Positions 1 through 9,871 of a stretch of 64,000 nt of DNA are shown piece after piece; positions within the stretch are counted from its first letter, which is position 1, and the number at the start of each line of letters is the position of its first letter. The position numbers and the translations under genes were made by a program. Under the pieces are notes generated by a model. It ran no database searches, was not told the DNA's origin, and saw only the letters and a list, made by a program, of their open reading frames with translations. Origin of the DNA: Ottelia alismoides (Eukaryota; Streptophyta; Magnoliopsida; Alismatales; Hydrocharitaceae); assembly GCA_037367405.1 (NCBI GenBank), contig JAZKJV010011400.1, forward strand, positions 1,920,501-1,984,500. The letters are read 5' to 3'.

Positions 1-978
1 GAGCACGACCATATCGAATTGTTTGCCGCTGCGCTGCATATCGCGCATGTAGGCAAAGGCATCGGCTTGAGTGAATTTGACGCGCACTTCATTGAGAGCC
101 GCATTATGCTTGGCTTGCTCCAGCGGCGCTTCATCCAGGTCGATACCCGTGACCTCCTTGGCTCCACCACGTTTGGCCGCCATGACCGCAAAGCCACCGG
201 TGTAACAGCAAACATCCAGCAGACTCATGCCGCCACAGAGTTCGGCAACCTGCAGGCGATTGTCGCGCTGATCGCAGAAAAAGCCGGTCTTGTGACCAGT
301 TCCAAAATGAACTTTGTAGCGTGTATCGTGCTCGGTGATTGTCACATGCGGCGGCAAGTGGGGACTCTTCAGCGGTGTAAAGCTCGCGCCCTCTTGACTG
401 GCCAGTTGAGGGCTGGGCTGAATCAGCCAATGCCTGGTCCCAAGCTGCAATGCGAGTCGCTCCAGTATCCCTTGGGCTCGCGCACCCATCGCCAGGCTAA
501 ACACCTCGGCGCTCAGCACATCACCGTAACGATCAACAACCAATCCGGGCACACCGTCAGCTTCGCCATGCAAGACGCGGTAACAATTGGTAACGTTGTC
601 CAGTTTCAGTACGTCGCGGCGCAGGTCGATGGCTTGCTGCAAGGTCTGATCCCAAAACAGATCGTCCGGAGCATCTTGGCTCCAACGGACAATTCGTATG
701 GCGATCTCGGCTTTAGGATTGTACAGACCGTAACCAAACAGTTCGGGTTGCGGTCTCTCGTGCTGATGATAGAGGGCTACCCACTGGCCGCGTTTGGGCA
801 TGCCTTCGATGTGGCGAATTCGTTTGCGAAAAACGTTCGGGTGCCAACTCGGCTTGTCGAGCAGGACTGAGGGTAGCCGTTCTCGACTGCTGATGACTAG
901 TTCTGCAGGCGTCAAACTGACCAGTGGATTGGAATGCGATCTGGCCGCGCGGTTGGTGGGATGTTTGCGCTGCGTCAC
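1..978 (-). CDS. rlmI: Class I SAM-dependent rRNA methyltransferase, RlmI-like (3' truncated by window edge)
   Basis: Read from the minus strand, an open frame starts at a GTG at 978 and runs off the left edge (about 326 codons visible). The N-terminal third fits a PUA-like RNA-binding region. The middle contains the RlmI-family signature GHKTGFFCDQRDNR, followed by the SAM motif LLDVCCYTGGFAVMAAKRG and an acidic GIDLDE strand. The catalytic DPP motif lies just beyond the edge. The family methylates a cytosine of 23S rRNA (C1962 in E. coli). The start is inferred: it lies 5 nt after the threonine synthase stop, and the frame stays open upstream, so the exact start is uncertain. The spacing suggests co-transcription with thrC. 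Confidence 0.85.
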   Translation of the reverse strand, partial: MTQRKHPTNRAARSHSNPLVSLTPAELVISSRERLPSVLLDKPSWHPNVFRKRIRHIEGMPKRGQWVALYHQHERPQPELFGYGLYNPKAEIAIRIVRWSQDAPDDLFWDQTLQQAIDLRRDVLKLDNVTNCYRVLHGEADGVPGLVVDRYGDVLSAEVFSLAMGARAQGILERLALQLGTRHWLIQPSPQLASQEGASFTPLKSPHLPPHVTITEHDTRYKVHFGTGHKTGFFCDQRDNRLQVAELCGGMSLLDVCCYTGGFAVMAAKRGGAKEVTGIDLDEAPLEQAKHNAALNEVRVKFTQADAFAYMRDMQRSGKQFDMVVL

Positions 979-983
979 GTAAC

Positions 984-2453
984 TTAGCTGTACAGTTGAA
1001 TAGCACGAATGATCGCATCCAATTCGTTGGGCACTGCCACCGCACGGTTGGCAAAAGATGCCCGGGAGACGCCACGGCTGCCCAAGACTTCGTTGAATTT
1101 ATCTTGATCAGTCGTATGGTACGCCACGGTGGCAGTCGGGTCCTTCAACTGGTGGCCGGTCAACACGCAGACCACACGATCCGATGGAGCGATGACTCCT
1201 TCTTCGCGCAGTAGTTTCGCGCCGGCCACGCTGGCTGCGCTGGCCGGTTCGCAGCCGATACCACCGGCGCCAACTTGAGCTTTGGCATCCAGAATTTCTT
1301 GATCGTTTACGCGTCGCACGATACCGTCGCAGACATCCAGCGCACGCAAACATTTCTTCAGGTTAACCGGGCGATTGATCTCGATCGCGCTGGCAATGGT
1401 GTCCGCCTTGGCATGACGGCTATCCAAGTCGTCGTAGTATGCGCAGGTTGTCTTGGCGTCCGGCTGGCCAGCGTTCCAACGCAGGCCACGACGTTCGTAG
1501 AGTTGATATAGAGTATCGGCACCGGCAGCATTAATAACCGCCAGGCGAGGCGCTCGGTCGATCAGTCCCAGCTTGAGCAATTCCTGGAAAGCTTTGCCAA
1601 AAGCCGACGAGTTGCCAAGGTTACCACCTGGGACAACAATCCAGTCAGGAACTTGCCACCGCAGCGCTTCCAGCACTCGGAACATGATCGTCTTCTGGCC
1701 TTCCAGCCGGAACGGATTGATACTGTTAACCAGGTAGATGCCTAGATCCTTGGCAACTTCGCGAACGCGGATCATCGCGTCGTCGAAATCGCCGGCAATT
1801 TGAACCGTCAGTGCGCCATACTCGAGCGCTTGAGACAGCTTGCCGTAAGAGATCTTGCCGCTGCCAATAAAGATAACGGCCTTCATTAACTGGGTTACGG
1901 AACAGTACATGGCCAGTGAGGCGCTGGTGTTGCCAGTGCTGGCGCAGGCGGCTCGCTTGGCCCCAGTCAAATGAGCATGCGTAAAAGCCGCGCACATGCC
2001 ATTATCTTTGAAGCTGCCCGATGGATTCATGCCTTCGTATTGCAGGTACAATCCTCCGCTGCTCTCGCCATTGGCCAGGGCGCGACCGGGGTGCAAACCA
2101 ACGTACTTGGCGACTGAGTCCGCTTTTTGGAGCAATGTCTGTCCTTCGCCGACGGTGACTACCTGATCGGGTCGAACAAAGGGCAGTAATTCGTGGAACC
2201 GCCACACGCCCGAATATCGCAAGGGCTCGAACCGTCGACTCCAAAACTGCTCGAAATCAGCCAGGCGCCGAGGTACAGGGATTCGCGACCACTCGTAGTC
2301 GACGTCCAACAGGTCACCACAACGATCGCAGGCAGTCTTTACCTGTCCCACATCCAGCGTGGCACCACAGAGTGGGTTGATACAGCGTTGCAGGGCAGGG
2401 CCACTAGAAAGCGGTTTGGAGGCCGCGCTCGCAGCCATTTCAATATTCGCCAT
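984..2453 (-). CDS. thrC: Threonine synthase
   Basis: This 489-residue PLP enzyme converts O-phosphohomoserine to threonine. The PLP-binding lysine is in SGSFKDNGM (about residue 149), and the phosphate-binding segment reads [14 protein letters not shown], both typical of threonine synthase. An N-terminal four-cysteine cluster (C24, C29, C42, C45) resembles the zinc-ribbon-like lid found in some bacterial and archaeal members. The frame extends upstream to 2564, but the extra 37 residues have no family character, so the ATG at MANIEM is preferred. It is followed after 5 nt by the rRNA methyltransferase and is divergent from the DksA-like gene. Housekeeping; not functionally tied to the glycan locus. 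Confidence 0.92.
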   Translation of the reverse strand: MANIEMAASAASKPLSSGPALQRCINPLCGATLDVGQVKTACDRCGDLLDVDYEWSRIPVPRRLADFEQFWSRRFEPLRYSGVWRFHELLPFVRPDQVVTVGEGQTLLQKADSVAKYVGLHPGRALANGESSGGLYLQYEGMNPSGSFKDNGMCAAFTHAHLTGAKRAACASTGNTSASLAMYCSVTQLMKAVIFIGSGKISYGKLSQALEYGALTVQIAGDFDDAMIRVREVAKDLGIYLVNSINPFRLEGQKTIMFRVLEALRWQVPDWIVVPGGNLGNSSAFGKAFQELLKLGLIDRAPRLAVINAAGADTLYQLYERRGLRWNAGQPDAKTTCAYYDDLDSRHAKADTIASAIEINRPVNLKKCLRALDVCDGIVRRVNDQEILDAKAQVGAGGIGCEPASAASVAGAKLLREEGVIAPSDRVVCVLTGHQLKDPTATVAYHTTDQDKFNEVLGSRGVSRASFANRAVAVPNELDAIIRAIQLYS

Positions 2454-2848
2454 GCAACCAACTCGTCTCAAAAGCGTCAGGGGTACCACTTTGGTTATAA
2501 CCGACTCGAGCCTAAAGGTCCACCGAGAACCCATGCGGCTCGCCCCCACCGGGCGATAGCACATCGATTACCAGGCTAGAATTATTCTGCCCAGAGGCAT
2601 TAGCGAAACTAATGCCGGCAGCAACTCGCATGTCGCGTCTGGAGAGGGTTCGTTTAGGGAAGGCCTGTGCAGGAGTGCCCAAGCTACCATCTGTTCGGGC
2701 AAAGGAGCCCAAGTTTCCATCGAGCTACGGGGCGGGAAGGGTTGGCAAAGTGCCCAGGCCACGGTTTGACAGCCAGGCAGGTGTAGCCTACGATTCCCGC
2801 CAAATGATGTCGAATTCGTTTCAGGCCGCTTAGTGGGTTAGGCTAGCC
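2454..2848. other. Divergent intergenic region thrC / dksA-like
   Basis: About 395 bp between the thrC start (minus) and the DksA-like start (plus). It must hold promoters for both directions, but no convincing -10/-35 pair was recognised. A 73-codon plus-strand frame (2612-2833) has no recognisable protein features and is not called. No hairpin terminator or repeat was seen. Confidence 0.5.
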
Positions 2849-3223
2849 ATGAAGAAAAAGGCCAAGACAGGAGAGTACGAGAAGTTTCGTTTGCTGCTAT
2901 TGGAATTGCAGCGGCGTCTCAAGGGTGACGTGAGCATGATGTCCGCCGAAGTGTTAGGCGGCAGCGATGCCGATTCAGGCGACAATCGCGCCCCGATTCA
3001 CCCAGCAGAGGTCGGCACCCATAGCTTTGAACAGGAGTTCACTCTCAATCGCCTCAGCGATGACGGTGATCGCTTAGAACGGATCGAAGCTGCTCTTGAT
3101 CGAATCGAGCAGGGCGTCTACGGTGAATGCGAGGAGTGTGGAGGTCGCATTCCCAAGGCACGCCTGGAAGTGATCCCGGATACCCCCTACTGTGTCAAGT
3201 GCGCTTCTAACCTTGGGCGATAG
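2849..3223 (+). CDS. TraR/DksA-family zinc-finger protein
   Basis: A 124-residue protein with a lysine-rich N-terminus, a helical middle and a C-terminal DksA/TraR-type zinc finger made by C94, C97, C115 and C118 (CEECGGRIPKARL then PYCVKC). The run ALDRIEQGVYGECEECG is the usual family lead-in. DksA proteins bind the secondary channel of RNA polymerase and modulate initiation with ppGpp. Many short homologues are of unknown role, so DksA itself is not claimed. Length matches the short DksA-like class. The lspA gene follows directly and its longest frame overlaps this one, which suggests a two-gene operon. Confidence 0.88.
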   Translation: MKKKAKTGEYEKFRLLLLELQRRLKGDVSMMSAEVLGGSDADSGDNRAPIHPAEVGTHSFEQEFTLNRLSDDGDRLERIEAALDRIEQGVYGECEECGGRIPKARLEVIPDTPYCVKCASNLGR

Positions 3224-3233
3224 CAGGTCAGCC

Positions 3234-3794
3234 ATGAAACAATCTGGCTTAGCCTGGCGATGGATTTCATTTGCCTTGATCGCTGTAGGTGGCGGAGTTC
3301 TGGACTTGTGGTCCAAGGCGGCCATCTTCGCCTGGCGCGGACTTCCGGGCCAGGAGCGGGAACCATTTTGGATTATCGATGGCCTCTTCGGTATCGAGAC
3401 GGCCGTCAACGAGGGTGCGCTCTTTGGCATGGGCGCTGGTTGGGGCAGCCTGTTCGCAGCCCTTTCCGTTTTTGCCGGCATCGGCATCCTGATCTGGCTG
3501 AGCCGCTTCGGGGGCATTCAAAGCTGGTGGCTGATCATTGCCCTGGCATGCGTCATGGCGGGCATTTTTGGAAATCTCTACGATCGATTGGGACTCTGGT
3601 GGCAAGCGGACTATCCAGTTCAGTGGCGCAGCGGCGTTCGCGACTGGATCCTGCTCAGGTATAAGACGTACACCTGGCCCAACTTCAATATCGCCGATAG
3701 CCTATTGGTCACTGGGGCGATCATGTTGGCAATCCATGCTTACCTGGCCCCAGTTGATCCGCCTGCACCTGCGGCCAAACCCGTTCAGCAATAA
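3234..3794 (+). CDS. lspA: Lipoprotein signal peptidase (signal peptidase II)
   Basis: A 186-residue inner-membrane aspartyl protease that removes signal peptides from diacylglyceryl-modified prolipoproteins. The two catalytic aspartates are visible in GNLYDRLG (D117) and FNIADS (D155). The NEGALFGMG motif and four hydrophobic segments fit the family. The frame is open back to 3192, inside the DksA-like gene, but the ATG at 3234 has an AGGTCA-like ribosome site and gives the standard N-terminus. The loop between the catalytic residues (about 122-150) is longer than in E. coli LspA. Lipoproteins in this window (Wza-like, 60510; Cys-rich, 61978) would be clients. Confidence 0.93.
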   Translation: MKQSGLAWRWISFALIAVGGGVLDLWSKAAIFAWRGLPGQEREPFWIIDGLFGIETAVNEGALFGMGAGWGSLFAALSVFAGIGILIWLSRFGGIQSWWLIIALACVMAGIFGNLYDRLGLWWQADYPVQWRSGVRDWILLRYKTYTWPNFNIADSLLVTGAIMLAIHAYLAPVDPPAPAAKPVQQ

Positions 3795-3834
3795 CTGACG
3801 GCCCGGCAAGCAACGACAGGCTCGCCGTTCTCGT

Positions 3835-5556
3835 TCAGAGGCTGGGCAACTGGCTTATCTGTTGACGAGCGGCAGGCAAGGCAGCCTCAAAAATAGCAGC
3901 GTAAGCAGCTAGCTCTTCGTCGCTCAGCTCACGAGTACTGGGCACGTACAGCTGAAATTGATACGAGACCGGGTCACGCTCAATCGTTTCGGCAAACACG
4001 GTCTTCAGCCTGGTCAACAGCGGATTCTCATCAGCCGTTTGCGTGTAGGATCTGACTGGCACCAGCTTGCCATTGGACTCTAACAGTGCGAACCAAAGAT
4101 AAGAAGCATTGCCCAAATCGTCCTTGAACCTGGCGTGCATCACTGGCGAAGTTGACTTCTCACCGGCAGGCGCGACCGAAGGCAGATTCACGGCAACTGG
4201 TTCGCTCTGCAGTTTATGTCCCGCATTGGTGTAACAGACCCATAAGGGATGATAACCACGGAAAGGAAAATCAATCGAAAGTACAAAGTCACAACGGGAG
4301 TCACGATAAACCCAACTGCGAGAGTACTCGCCCAGGAAACTCTCTGGCGAGCGATGCTCTTGATTGAAGTCAACGCGCTTGGCATCAGCCAGCGACTCGG
4401 GAAATCCTTCTGCAGTGAATGCCTGCGAGACTTGATTCAATTCATAGTGGGGTAGCCGAGTGGAACGACCGTCTATCCAATCACGCGAGATGTTACGGAT
4501 GTTCAGACCGAGAATGGCCAGCGACACTATCCCCAAGCCAATGGCCAGTGGCAAGCCTGCGTTGGCAAACGGCGTAGCAGTTCGCTGAGCCTGACGATCT
4601 TCGTTCGAGCTCAGCGTTGCTCGGCTACTGACGAAGTACTGGTCCGTATCGTCGGCAATATTCGGTGCTGCCTCCGGATAACAGACGACGGTGTTGTACC
4701 ACAGATGCCACTGACGTTCTTGTGGCATCGTACTGAGCGAGAAGCGGCGCAAGAAATGCGCGAAGCCATGAAGCGTTGAAAGCAGAAAGAGCGACGATAG
4801 GCCGAAGGTCACAAACCCTAAAGCGGTGTGAGCCCAGCCACGTGACAAATCGATTTGCCAGCGATCCAGCAGATAGACAATCGCTACCAGGCGGATGACG
4901 TTTCCCAACCAGGCCCAAATCGGCACAGTCAAAAAAGTACAGATGCCGACCACCAGCGGCCGCTGCTGAATCAGCACCATCAACAAGGCAATCGCCGCCA
5001 GCGAATACAAACTATCGATCCCACTGCATGCTTCATCTACAAACAGCTTGCCGGCGCGGATTTCAATCAGCGTGCCCTGCCGCAGATGATGGATGCCCAT
5101 CAGATCGAGCAGACCGCCAGCGCTTTCAGCAGAGAGCCGTTGCAAGCCGCCCACCACGTCAGCATCTAACTGACCAGGCAGTGGCAAAGTGATCCACAGC
5201 AGCAGCGTCCAGCCGAACCATGTGGCCGCCGAAATACTACCCAGACGCAGCCCCCCCCAGCCGGTGATGCACAAAATCACAGCCGCTTGGGCAACCCATG
5301 GCGAAAAGAATAATGCCGCCACCACTCCGCAAACAACACCCAGACCCCAGACCGCTACCGCCAGGCGTTGCCGCCTGAGACTGGCCACATCTTGAATCCT
5401 GGAGCGATAATAGGCCAACGCTGCGCAGGCCGCCCAAGCCAGTGGAAAGAACTGGAAGTGGGGCCGTTCCCAGAGGTGTACCGTCTGCAAGAAAACCAAC
5501 GGCGCGAGCGCCAGGATGCAAACGACGATACAAATTTCTGGTAGACGAGCTTTCAT
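3835..5556 (-). CDS. Exosortase with C-terminal EpsI-like domain (copy 1)
   Basis: A 573-residue multi-pass membrane protein. The exosortase core covers roughly residues 1-265. The catalytic triad is recognisable: cysteine C177 in VDEACSGIDS, arginine R222 in GNVIRLVAI and histidine H243 in GWAHTALGF. After a cytoplasmic linker, a further membrane span near 340 precedes a periplasmic EpsI-like domain carrying a YHPLWVCYTNAG motif. Exosortases are transpeptidase-like enzymes that process PEP-CTERM tails and are genetically tied to exopolysaccharide loci. It is only distantly similar to the second exosortase at 9872. It lies at the 3' end of the minus-strand run, convergent with lspA; no terminator hairpin was found in the 40 bp between them. 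Confidence 0.9.
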   Translation of the reverse strand: MKARLPEICIVVCILALAPLVFLQTVHLWERPHFQFFPLAWAACAALAYYRSRIQDVASLRRQRLAVAVWGLGVVCGVVAALFFSPWVAQAAVILCITGWGGLRLGSISAATWFGWTLLLWITLPLPGQLDADVVGGLQRLSAESAGGLLDLMGIHHLRQGTLIEIRAGKLFVDEACSGIDSLYSLAAIALLMVLIQQRPLVVGICTFLTVPIWAWLGNVIRLVAIVYLLDRWQIDLSRGWAHTALGFVTFGLSSLFLLSTLHGFAHFLRRFSLSTMPQERQWHLWYNTVVCYPEAAPNIADDTDQYFVSSRATLSSNEDRQAQRTATPFANAGLPLAIGLGIVSLAILGLNIRNISRDWIDGRSTRLPHYELNQVSQAFTAEGFPESLADAKRVDFNQEHRSPESFLGEYSRSWVYRDSRCDFVLSIDFPFRGYHPLWVCYTNAGHKLQSEPVAVNLPSVAPAGEKSTSPVMHARFKDDLGNASYLWFALLESNGKLVPVRSYTQTADENPLLTRLKTVFAETIERDPVSYQFQLYVPSTRELSDEELAAYAAIFEAALPAARQQISQLPSL

Positions 5557-5613
5557 CGACTGCCGGGAGTACGGAGAAATGAAGGAAGTGAGGGTTCGTC
5601 GCTATCAGGCATT

Positions 5614-6597
5614 CTAATTGCCCTCGCGACTCCAGTCAGCTTCCACCATACATTTAACCATATCTTCGAAAGCAATTTGTGGCGCCCAGTCCAATTGTTC
5701 ACGTGCCATGCGGGCATCGCCCACCAGCGAAACGGGATCGACCGAGCGCGCAAATCGCGGGTCAAAGCGAACATGCTCGCGCCAGTTGAGATTCAAGTGG
5801 CCAAAGGCAATATCCAGCCAGTCAGAAACTCGATGAAGTCGACCTGTGGCCAACACAAAGTCCTTGGGTTCATGGTGGGACAGCGCTGCCCGAAATCCTC
5901 GAACATAATCCGGGGCAAAGCCCCAGTCACGTTGGCCATCGATGTTACCGAGCGAAAGTCCAACCTGCTTGCCGGCCTTGATGCGAGCAGCCGAGCGCGT
6001 AATTTTGCGAGTGACGAACGACTCGCCCCGGCGGGGCGATTCGTGGTTGTAGCAAATCAAGTTGCACGCAAAGAGATGGAACTTGTCGCGGTACACGCGA
6101 ACCATTTGGGTGGCAAATGCTTTGGCCACTCCATACGGCGTCATCGGCCGCATAGGGGTATTTTCGTCCTGGGGCTGAAGGTTCGGTTCGCCGAAAATCT
6201 CACTACTGCTGGCGTGCGCGAACTTTGGCAGCGGATCGCAATCTCTCAAGATCTCCAGCAGCTTCAGGGTTCCCATCGCCGTGAACTCGCAAGTTGACTC
6301 CGGGATGTCAAAGCTGGCTCCCACGTGGCTCTGACCAGCCAGGTGGTAAACTTCCGTTGGATGCGTCCGCATGATCAGTCGGCGAATCGTCGTCGTGTCA
6401 TCCAAGTCGCCATAGTGCAAAAACAGTTTTTGGTTGTAGATGCTTTCGTCACCGGTCAAATGATCCAGTCGCGAACGGACCGTATTGCTGTTGCGGCGCA
6501 CCAGGCCGTGGACCACGTAACCCTCTGACAGCAGCAACTCCGTCAGATAACTGCCGTCTTGGCCCGTGATACCAGTGATGAATGCAATCTTGGACAC
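5614..6597 (-). CDS. gmd: GDP-mannose 4,6-dehydratase-like SDR enzyme (copy 1)
   Basis: A 327-residue extended short-chain dehydrogenase beginning at a GTG. The NAD(P)-binding motif is [10 protein letters not shown], and the catalytic pair lies in TPYGVAK after the serine-rich HASSSEIFGE. The Gmd-specific NHESPRRGESFVTRKI segment is present. The reaction would be GDP-D-mannose to GDP-4-keto-6-deoxy-D-mannose, precursor of GDP-fucose, GDP-rhamnose or GDP-perosamine. It is clearly divergent from the canonical Gmd at 55290 (for example IFGEPNLQPQ in place of [10 protein letters not shown]), and no reductase is adjacent, so its end product is open. It lies between exosortase 1 and a glycosyltransferase. 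Confidence 0.85.
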   Translation of the reverse strand: MSKIAFITGITGQDGSYLTELLLSEGYVVHGLVRRNSNTVRSRLDHLTGDESIYNQKLFLHYGDLDDTTTIRRLIMRTHPTEVYHLAGQSHVGASFDIPESTCEFTAMGTLKLLEILRDCDPLPKFAHASSSEIFGEPNLQPQDENTPMRPMTPYGVAKAFATQMVRVYRDKFHLFACNLICYNHESPRRGESFVTRKITRSAARIKAGKQVGLSLGNIDGQRDWGFAPDYVRGFRAALSHHEPKDFVLATGRLHRVSDWLDIAFGHLNLNWREHVRFDPRFARSVDPVSLVGDARMAREQLDWAPQIAFEDMVKCMVEADWSREGN

Positions 6598-6878
6598 TTA
6601 TGTCATCTGCCATGAAGTTGCCGATCCACTGTGGGCTGAACCGCTCGTAGTCCAACTACAACTCCTGCCGGTTCAACCTTCAGCAGCCCGCTGAAAAACA
6701 CACACATCGATACGCAAGCATGCTCGCCCTAGGTCTGTTGGCCCATATCGACTAAATCAACAGTCCTCTCACTCAACCGTCTTGGAGCGCCGTGCCGCAG
6801 TCTTCGAGCGCCTTGCCGCTTGCGTTTTCTACAGGCCATTCGCTTTGTTCGGTGATTGTACCGGGTCTGTCCAGGCAA

Positions 6879-8111
6879 TCACACGGGGTCGAGCGACGCG
6901 AACAGGGCATGCCAGCCATTTAGCTGCTGCTGCTTCGAAAAGCAGCGATGGTAGACGTTCTGGCAGTGTGCGTTGAGAGCCTGCAGCTTCTGGCGGTTTT
7001 GCGCTAACTCTCTCAGCTCGGCGGCTACCTGCTCCAGATTGGCTGCAGTCAAGTGCCAGCCGACGCGGTGCTCTTCAATCCAGCGTGCCAGGGCGCAGTG
7101 AGCGGCTCCCAGGAACAGAATCGGTCGACCAATTGCCAAAGCTCCGAAGAACTTCGAGGGCACAACGGTGCCAGTCCATTCATCTTTGAGACTTACCAAG
7201 TGCACATCGCCGGCTGCCAATCGAAGGTTTAATTGGCTTTCATTAGCAAAGCCCGCAAACTGGATGGGAGCAGGCTGCTGGGCCACCAGTTGCTTGAGCT
7301 CGTCCAAACGAGCGCCTCGACCAGCAAAACAGAATCGCACTCCATCATCGGCCGTACGCCTGGCTAGCTCAACAAACAAATCGAACTCGTGTGCACGCCC
7401 CAGATTACCGGAGTAGAGACAACCAAGCTGACAATGGCCGAACAGTTCTTCGCGAACTTGAGGATGCGGTTGACTAACCGTGGCTGGCTCGACCAACGCC
7501 CAGGGAGTAATCGTGGTAAAGATCGGCTGCTGTCCCGACATCGCACCCACGTCATCCTGCAAGAGTTGCCGCATGCAAGAGCCCAGATCAACAATCGCAT
7601 CGCAGCGTCGATAAGCGCGGCGAAGCAGCCAGCGCAGCAGTCGTACGCCCAGCGACGAGGCTCGCAAGCTGCCCTCGGCAATCGAAGCTTCTGGATGCAA
7701 ATCGTGACACCAATGGATGATCCTGGCGCCCGGACGAAAGATTCGCCAGCCGATAGCCACCAGAATCGACAGGACCGGGTCAGTACCGATGACGACCACT
7801 TCGCGCCGGTTGCGTTTAAGCACTAGTGCCCGCCACGACCAGGCGCATAACATCAAGATCGCATTCAAGATGCGGCCGCGATTGGACGCCTGCGCAAAGG
7901 CGGGACGTTTGATTCGCTGAATGACCACACCGCTCCAGTCTTCTGACTTGGGCAGTTCTTGGCCACTTTGGAACAACCTGGCCGCCGGCATCGCAGTAAC
8001 GCGCCAATTGGCAGCGGCCATATGGCTGGCTAAATCTGAGAACAGCCTGGCGCTGATAACTTCATCAGGATGGAAGAAGTGGTACAGCAGAACCAGGTGT
8101 GGTTGATCCAT
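6879..8111 (-). CDS. Glycosyltransferase family 4, WcaI-like
   Basis: A 410-residue GT-B fold retaining glycosyltransferase. The N-terminus LVLLYHFFHPDEV is the acceptor-side Rossmann start, and the donor-side motif PSKFFGALAIGRPILF is typical of WcaI-type enzymes of colanic-acid-like pathways. The frame is open to a GTG at 8129, but the ATG at 8111 gives the usual N-terminus. Donor sugar unknown. It follows the TPR protein and precedes the Gmd-like gene in the exosortase module, so it may act on the glycan that the exosortase system accompanies. The 281 bp before the next gene hold no recognised element. Confidence 0.82.
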   Translation of the reverse strand: MDQPHLVLLYHFFHPDEVISARLFSDLASHMAAANWRVTAMPAARLFQSGQELPKSEDWSGVVIQRIKRPAFAQASNRGRILNAILMLCAWSWRALVLKRNRREVVVIGTDPVLSILVAIGWRIFRPGARIIHWCHDLHPEASIAEGSLRASSLGVRLLRWLLRRAYRRCDAIVDLGSCMRQLLQDDVGAMSGQQPIFTTITPWALVEPATVSQPHPQVREELFGHCQLGCLYSGNLGRAHEFDLFVELARRTADDGVRFCFAGRGARLDELKQLVAQQPAPIQFAGFANESQLNLRLAAGDVHLVSLKDEWTGTVVPSKFFGALAIGRPILFLGAAHCALARWIEEHRVGWHLTAANLEQVAAELRELAQNRQKLQALNAHCQNVYHRCFSKQQQLNGWHALFASLDPV

Positions 8112-8131
8112 CGAAGCGACATTCACCACTA

Positions 8132-9853
8132 CTATTGATCCGTCTGCGCTTCGGCCAGGTCCTTGGCCAAGAGCTCATACTCTTCGGCCTTATCAACTTG
8201 TCCAATGATCCGGTAGATCTTGGCCAAAGTGGGATAGGCGTCCTTACGCAGTTCTGGAGCTCGGATGGCTTTCTCCAAGTCTGTCATCGCATTGCGATAA
8301 TCTTTGAGCTTGAAAAGGATTTGGCCTCGAGTCTCGCAGAAGTAAGGATGGTCGGGCAATTGCTGAAGGGCCATATCAGCGATGGCTTTGGCCTGGCGCA
8401 GGTCGCCGTCTTTGCTGTTGGAGATCGACATGGCCAGGTTATTCAAAATGCCAGCCGTGCGATTGTCTTTATTCTTGGTTAGCAGCAGGAAGTGAACCTT
8501 CGCCTCATCAGGCTTGTTGTCCAGGAGAGCGATCGTACCCTGGATGAAGTGCACCGAATCAGGGTCGATACCCTTCAAGGCGGCCTCTTTCAGCGCGGCC
8601 AGTTCAGTGTCATTGTTCTTACGGCATTCGATGATCAATTCCACGGCAGCTTCGATAGCTGGCGCGTGTTGTGGCGTGACTTGCAGGGCTTGGGCAATCA
8701 ATTGGAAACGCTGAATAAGCGTTTGTGGGTTGCCCTCGTTGGCCAGCCGAACCGCCCAGATCGTATAGGCATCAGAAATCAATCCCAGCAATCGCTGGTC
8801 TTTGGTCAGCTTAAGACTGTCCTTCAGGAAATTGATCGCGTTTTGCTCTTGGTCGACCAGCAGAAGTGAATTGGCATACTTCAGTCGCGAATCGATATCC
8901 TCAGGCTTTGACAACAGAATCGATTCGTAGTGCCTGGCCGCTTGGGTGGCATAAGTCTTCGTATCTTCTTTGCGGCCTGTTTCGCGGCAGAGCAAGGCCG
9001 TGGTAAAGGCAAAGGAGCTATCGCTCTGGCAAACAGATTTGAGGTAACGAATTGCATCCTCTTTGGCATCGATGGCGATCAGGTAGGTAACCATCAGTTT
9101 GCGAGCTTCCAGCAGTTCACCTTTACTGAGATCCCCCAGGGCGACTTCGACCAGTTTGCGAAACCGGAGGTGATCCTTCGGCTCCCAAGACTTGATCTCA
9201 GAGATTGGCTTACTCTTGGAAAGCAGCCATAACGCCGCCAGGCCATGCTGGTTACCGACGGCTAAGCGTTCCATCATGTCCTGTGCGACTTCATCTTTGC
9301 CGCGTTTGGACTCGATCATGGCACGTTGATAGCGATACGACAAGTTATCGGGGTTTAGATCGATCAGCGTACTGGCTGCGACCACCGCCGTGTCGTAATC
9401 TTTGCGATTCAAAGCTTGAGTCAAGAATAGTTCGTACGTCCGCCGCAGATCTTTTCGCTTGCCCAGTTTGTAGTTGACTGCAAAGCCGCCCATCAATAGC
9501 AAGACCAGAATGGCTGGGATGGCTGGCCCCAAGTTTAAGTAGGGACGCGAGAGGAACCAGGTCCACAAAAACCGGAATCCCCAGGTCAACCAGTACATGG
9601 GGTTCAGGAGTTGTTTCCAGCTCCAGGACGAAGCCGGTGGTGTGACGACTCGCTCAGCCAGCACCGACCATTGCGGCTGCTCGAACGTGAAAAATCGCCC
9701 AATGGTTTTTTTCAACAGCGACGATGCGGCCGTGATACCGATCGCACGCCTGAATCGCTGGCCTGGACTTGAGAAATCGTTGTTATAGGACTTTCTTTTG
9801 AACCAACGTCGTCGACTGCGTGAACCGCTGGAAGCGTCGCTCTTGCCATTCAT
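8132..9853 (-). CDS. Membrane-anchored TPR protein of the exosortase module
   Basis: A 573-residue protein. The N-terminus is strongly basic (SRSRRRWFKRK), an aromatic stretch follows at 84-104, and one clear transmembrane helix lies at about 107-127. From about residue 135 on it is a series of tetratricopeptide-type helical pairs (for example ALNRKDYDTAVVAASTLIDL and LKDYRNAMTDLEKAI). A GAGGAGA ribosome site lies 8 nt upstream of the ATG. TPR proteins often accompany exosortase/exopolysaccharide clusters and are assumed to scaffold assembly or secretion. No catalytic motif was seen, so the specific partner is unknown. It is separated by 18 bp from exosortase 2 and is likely co-transcribed with it. 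Confidence 0.8.
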   Translation of the reverse strand: MNGKSDASSGSRSRRRWFKRKSYNNDFSSPGQRFRRAIGITAASSLLKKTIGRFFTFEQPQWSVLAERVVTPPASSWSWKQLLNPMYWLTWGFRFLWTWFLSRPYLNLGPAIPAILVLLLMGGFAVNYKLGKRKDLRRTYELFLTQALNRKDYDTAVVAASTLIDLNPDNLSYRYQRAMIESKRGKDEVAQDMMERLAVGNQHGLAALWLLSKSKPISEIKSWEPKDHLRFRKLVEVALGDLSKGELLEARKLMVTYLIAIDAKEDAIRYLKSVCQSDSSFAFTTALLCRETGRKEDTKTYATQAARHYESILLSKPEDIDSRLKYANSLLLVDQEQNAINFLKDSLKLTKDQRLLGLISDAYTIWAVRLANEGNPQTLIQRFQLIAQALQVTPQHAPAIEAAVELIIECRKNNDTELAALKEAALKGIDPDSVHFIQGTIALLDNKPDEAKVHFLLLTKNKDNRTAGILNNLAMSISNSKDGDLRQAKAIADMALQQLPDHPYFCETRGQILFKLKDYRNAMTDLEKAIRAPELRKDAYPTLAKIYRIIGQVDKAEEYELLAKDLAEAQTDQ

Positions 9854-9856
9854 AGT

Positions 9857-9863
9857 TGTGTTC
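9857..9863 (-). promoter_or_regulatory. Strong ribosome binding site of the TPR gene
   Basis: On the minus strand the sequence before the ATG at 9853 reads GAGGAGAACACAACT, a near-perfect Shine-Dalgarno in the 18-bp gap after the exosortase 2 stop. It fixes the start of the TPR gene and indicates efficient translation within the same transcript. Confidence 0.6.
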
Positions 9864-9871
9864 TCCTCGAC

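Noticed and set aside
19..870. 283-codon plus-strand open frame at the left edge
   Set aside because: It lies antisense to the RlmI-like coding frame, which has clear family motifs; the plus-strand translation has none.
2612..2833. 73-codon plus-strand frame upstream of the DksA-like gene
   Set aside because: No recognisable features and no clear ribosome binding site; likely chance.
3795..3834. Possible bidirectional terminator between lspA and exosortase 1
   Set aside because: Only a 5-bp ACGGC/GCCGT pairing with a long loop and no T-tract could be drawn.
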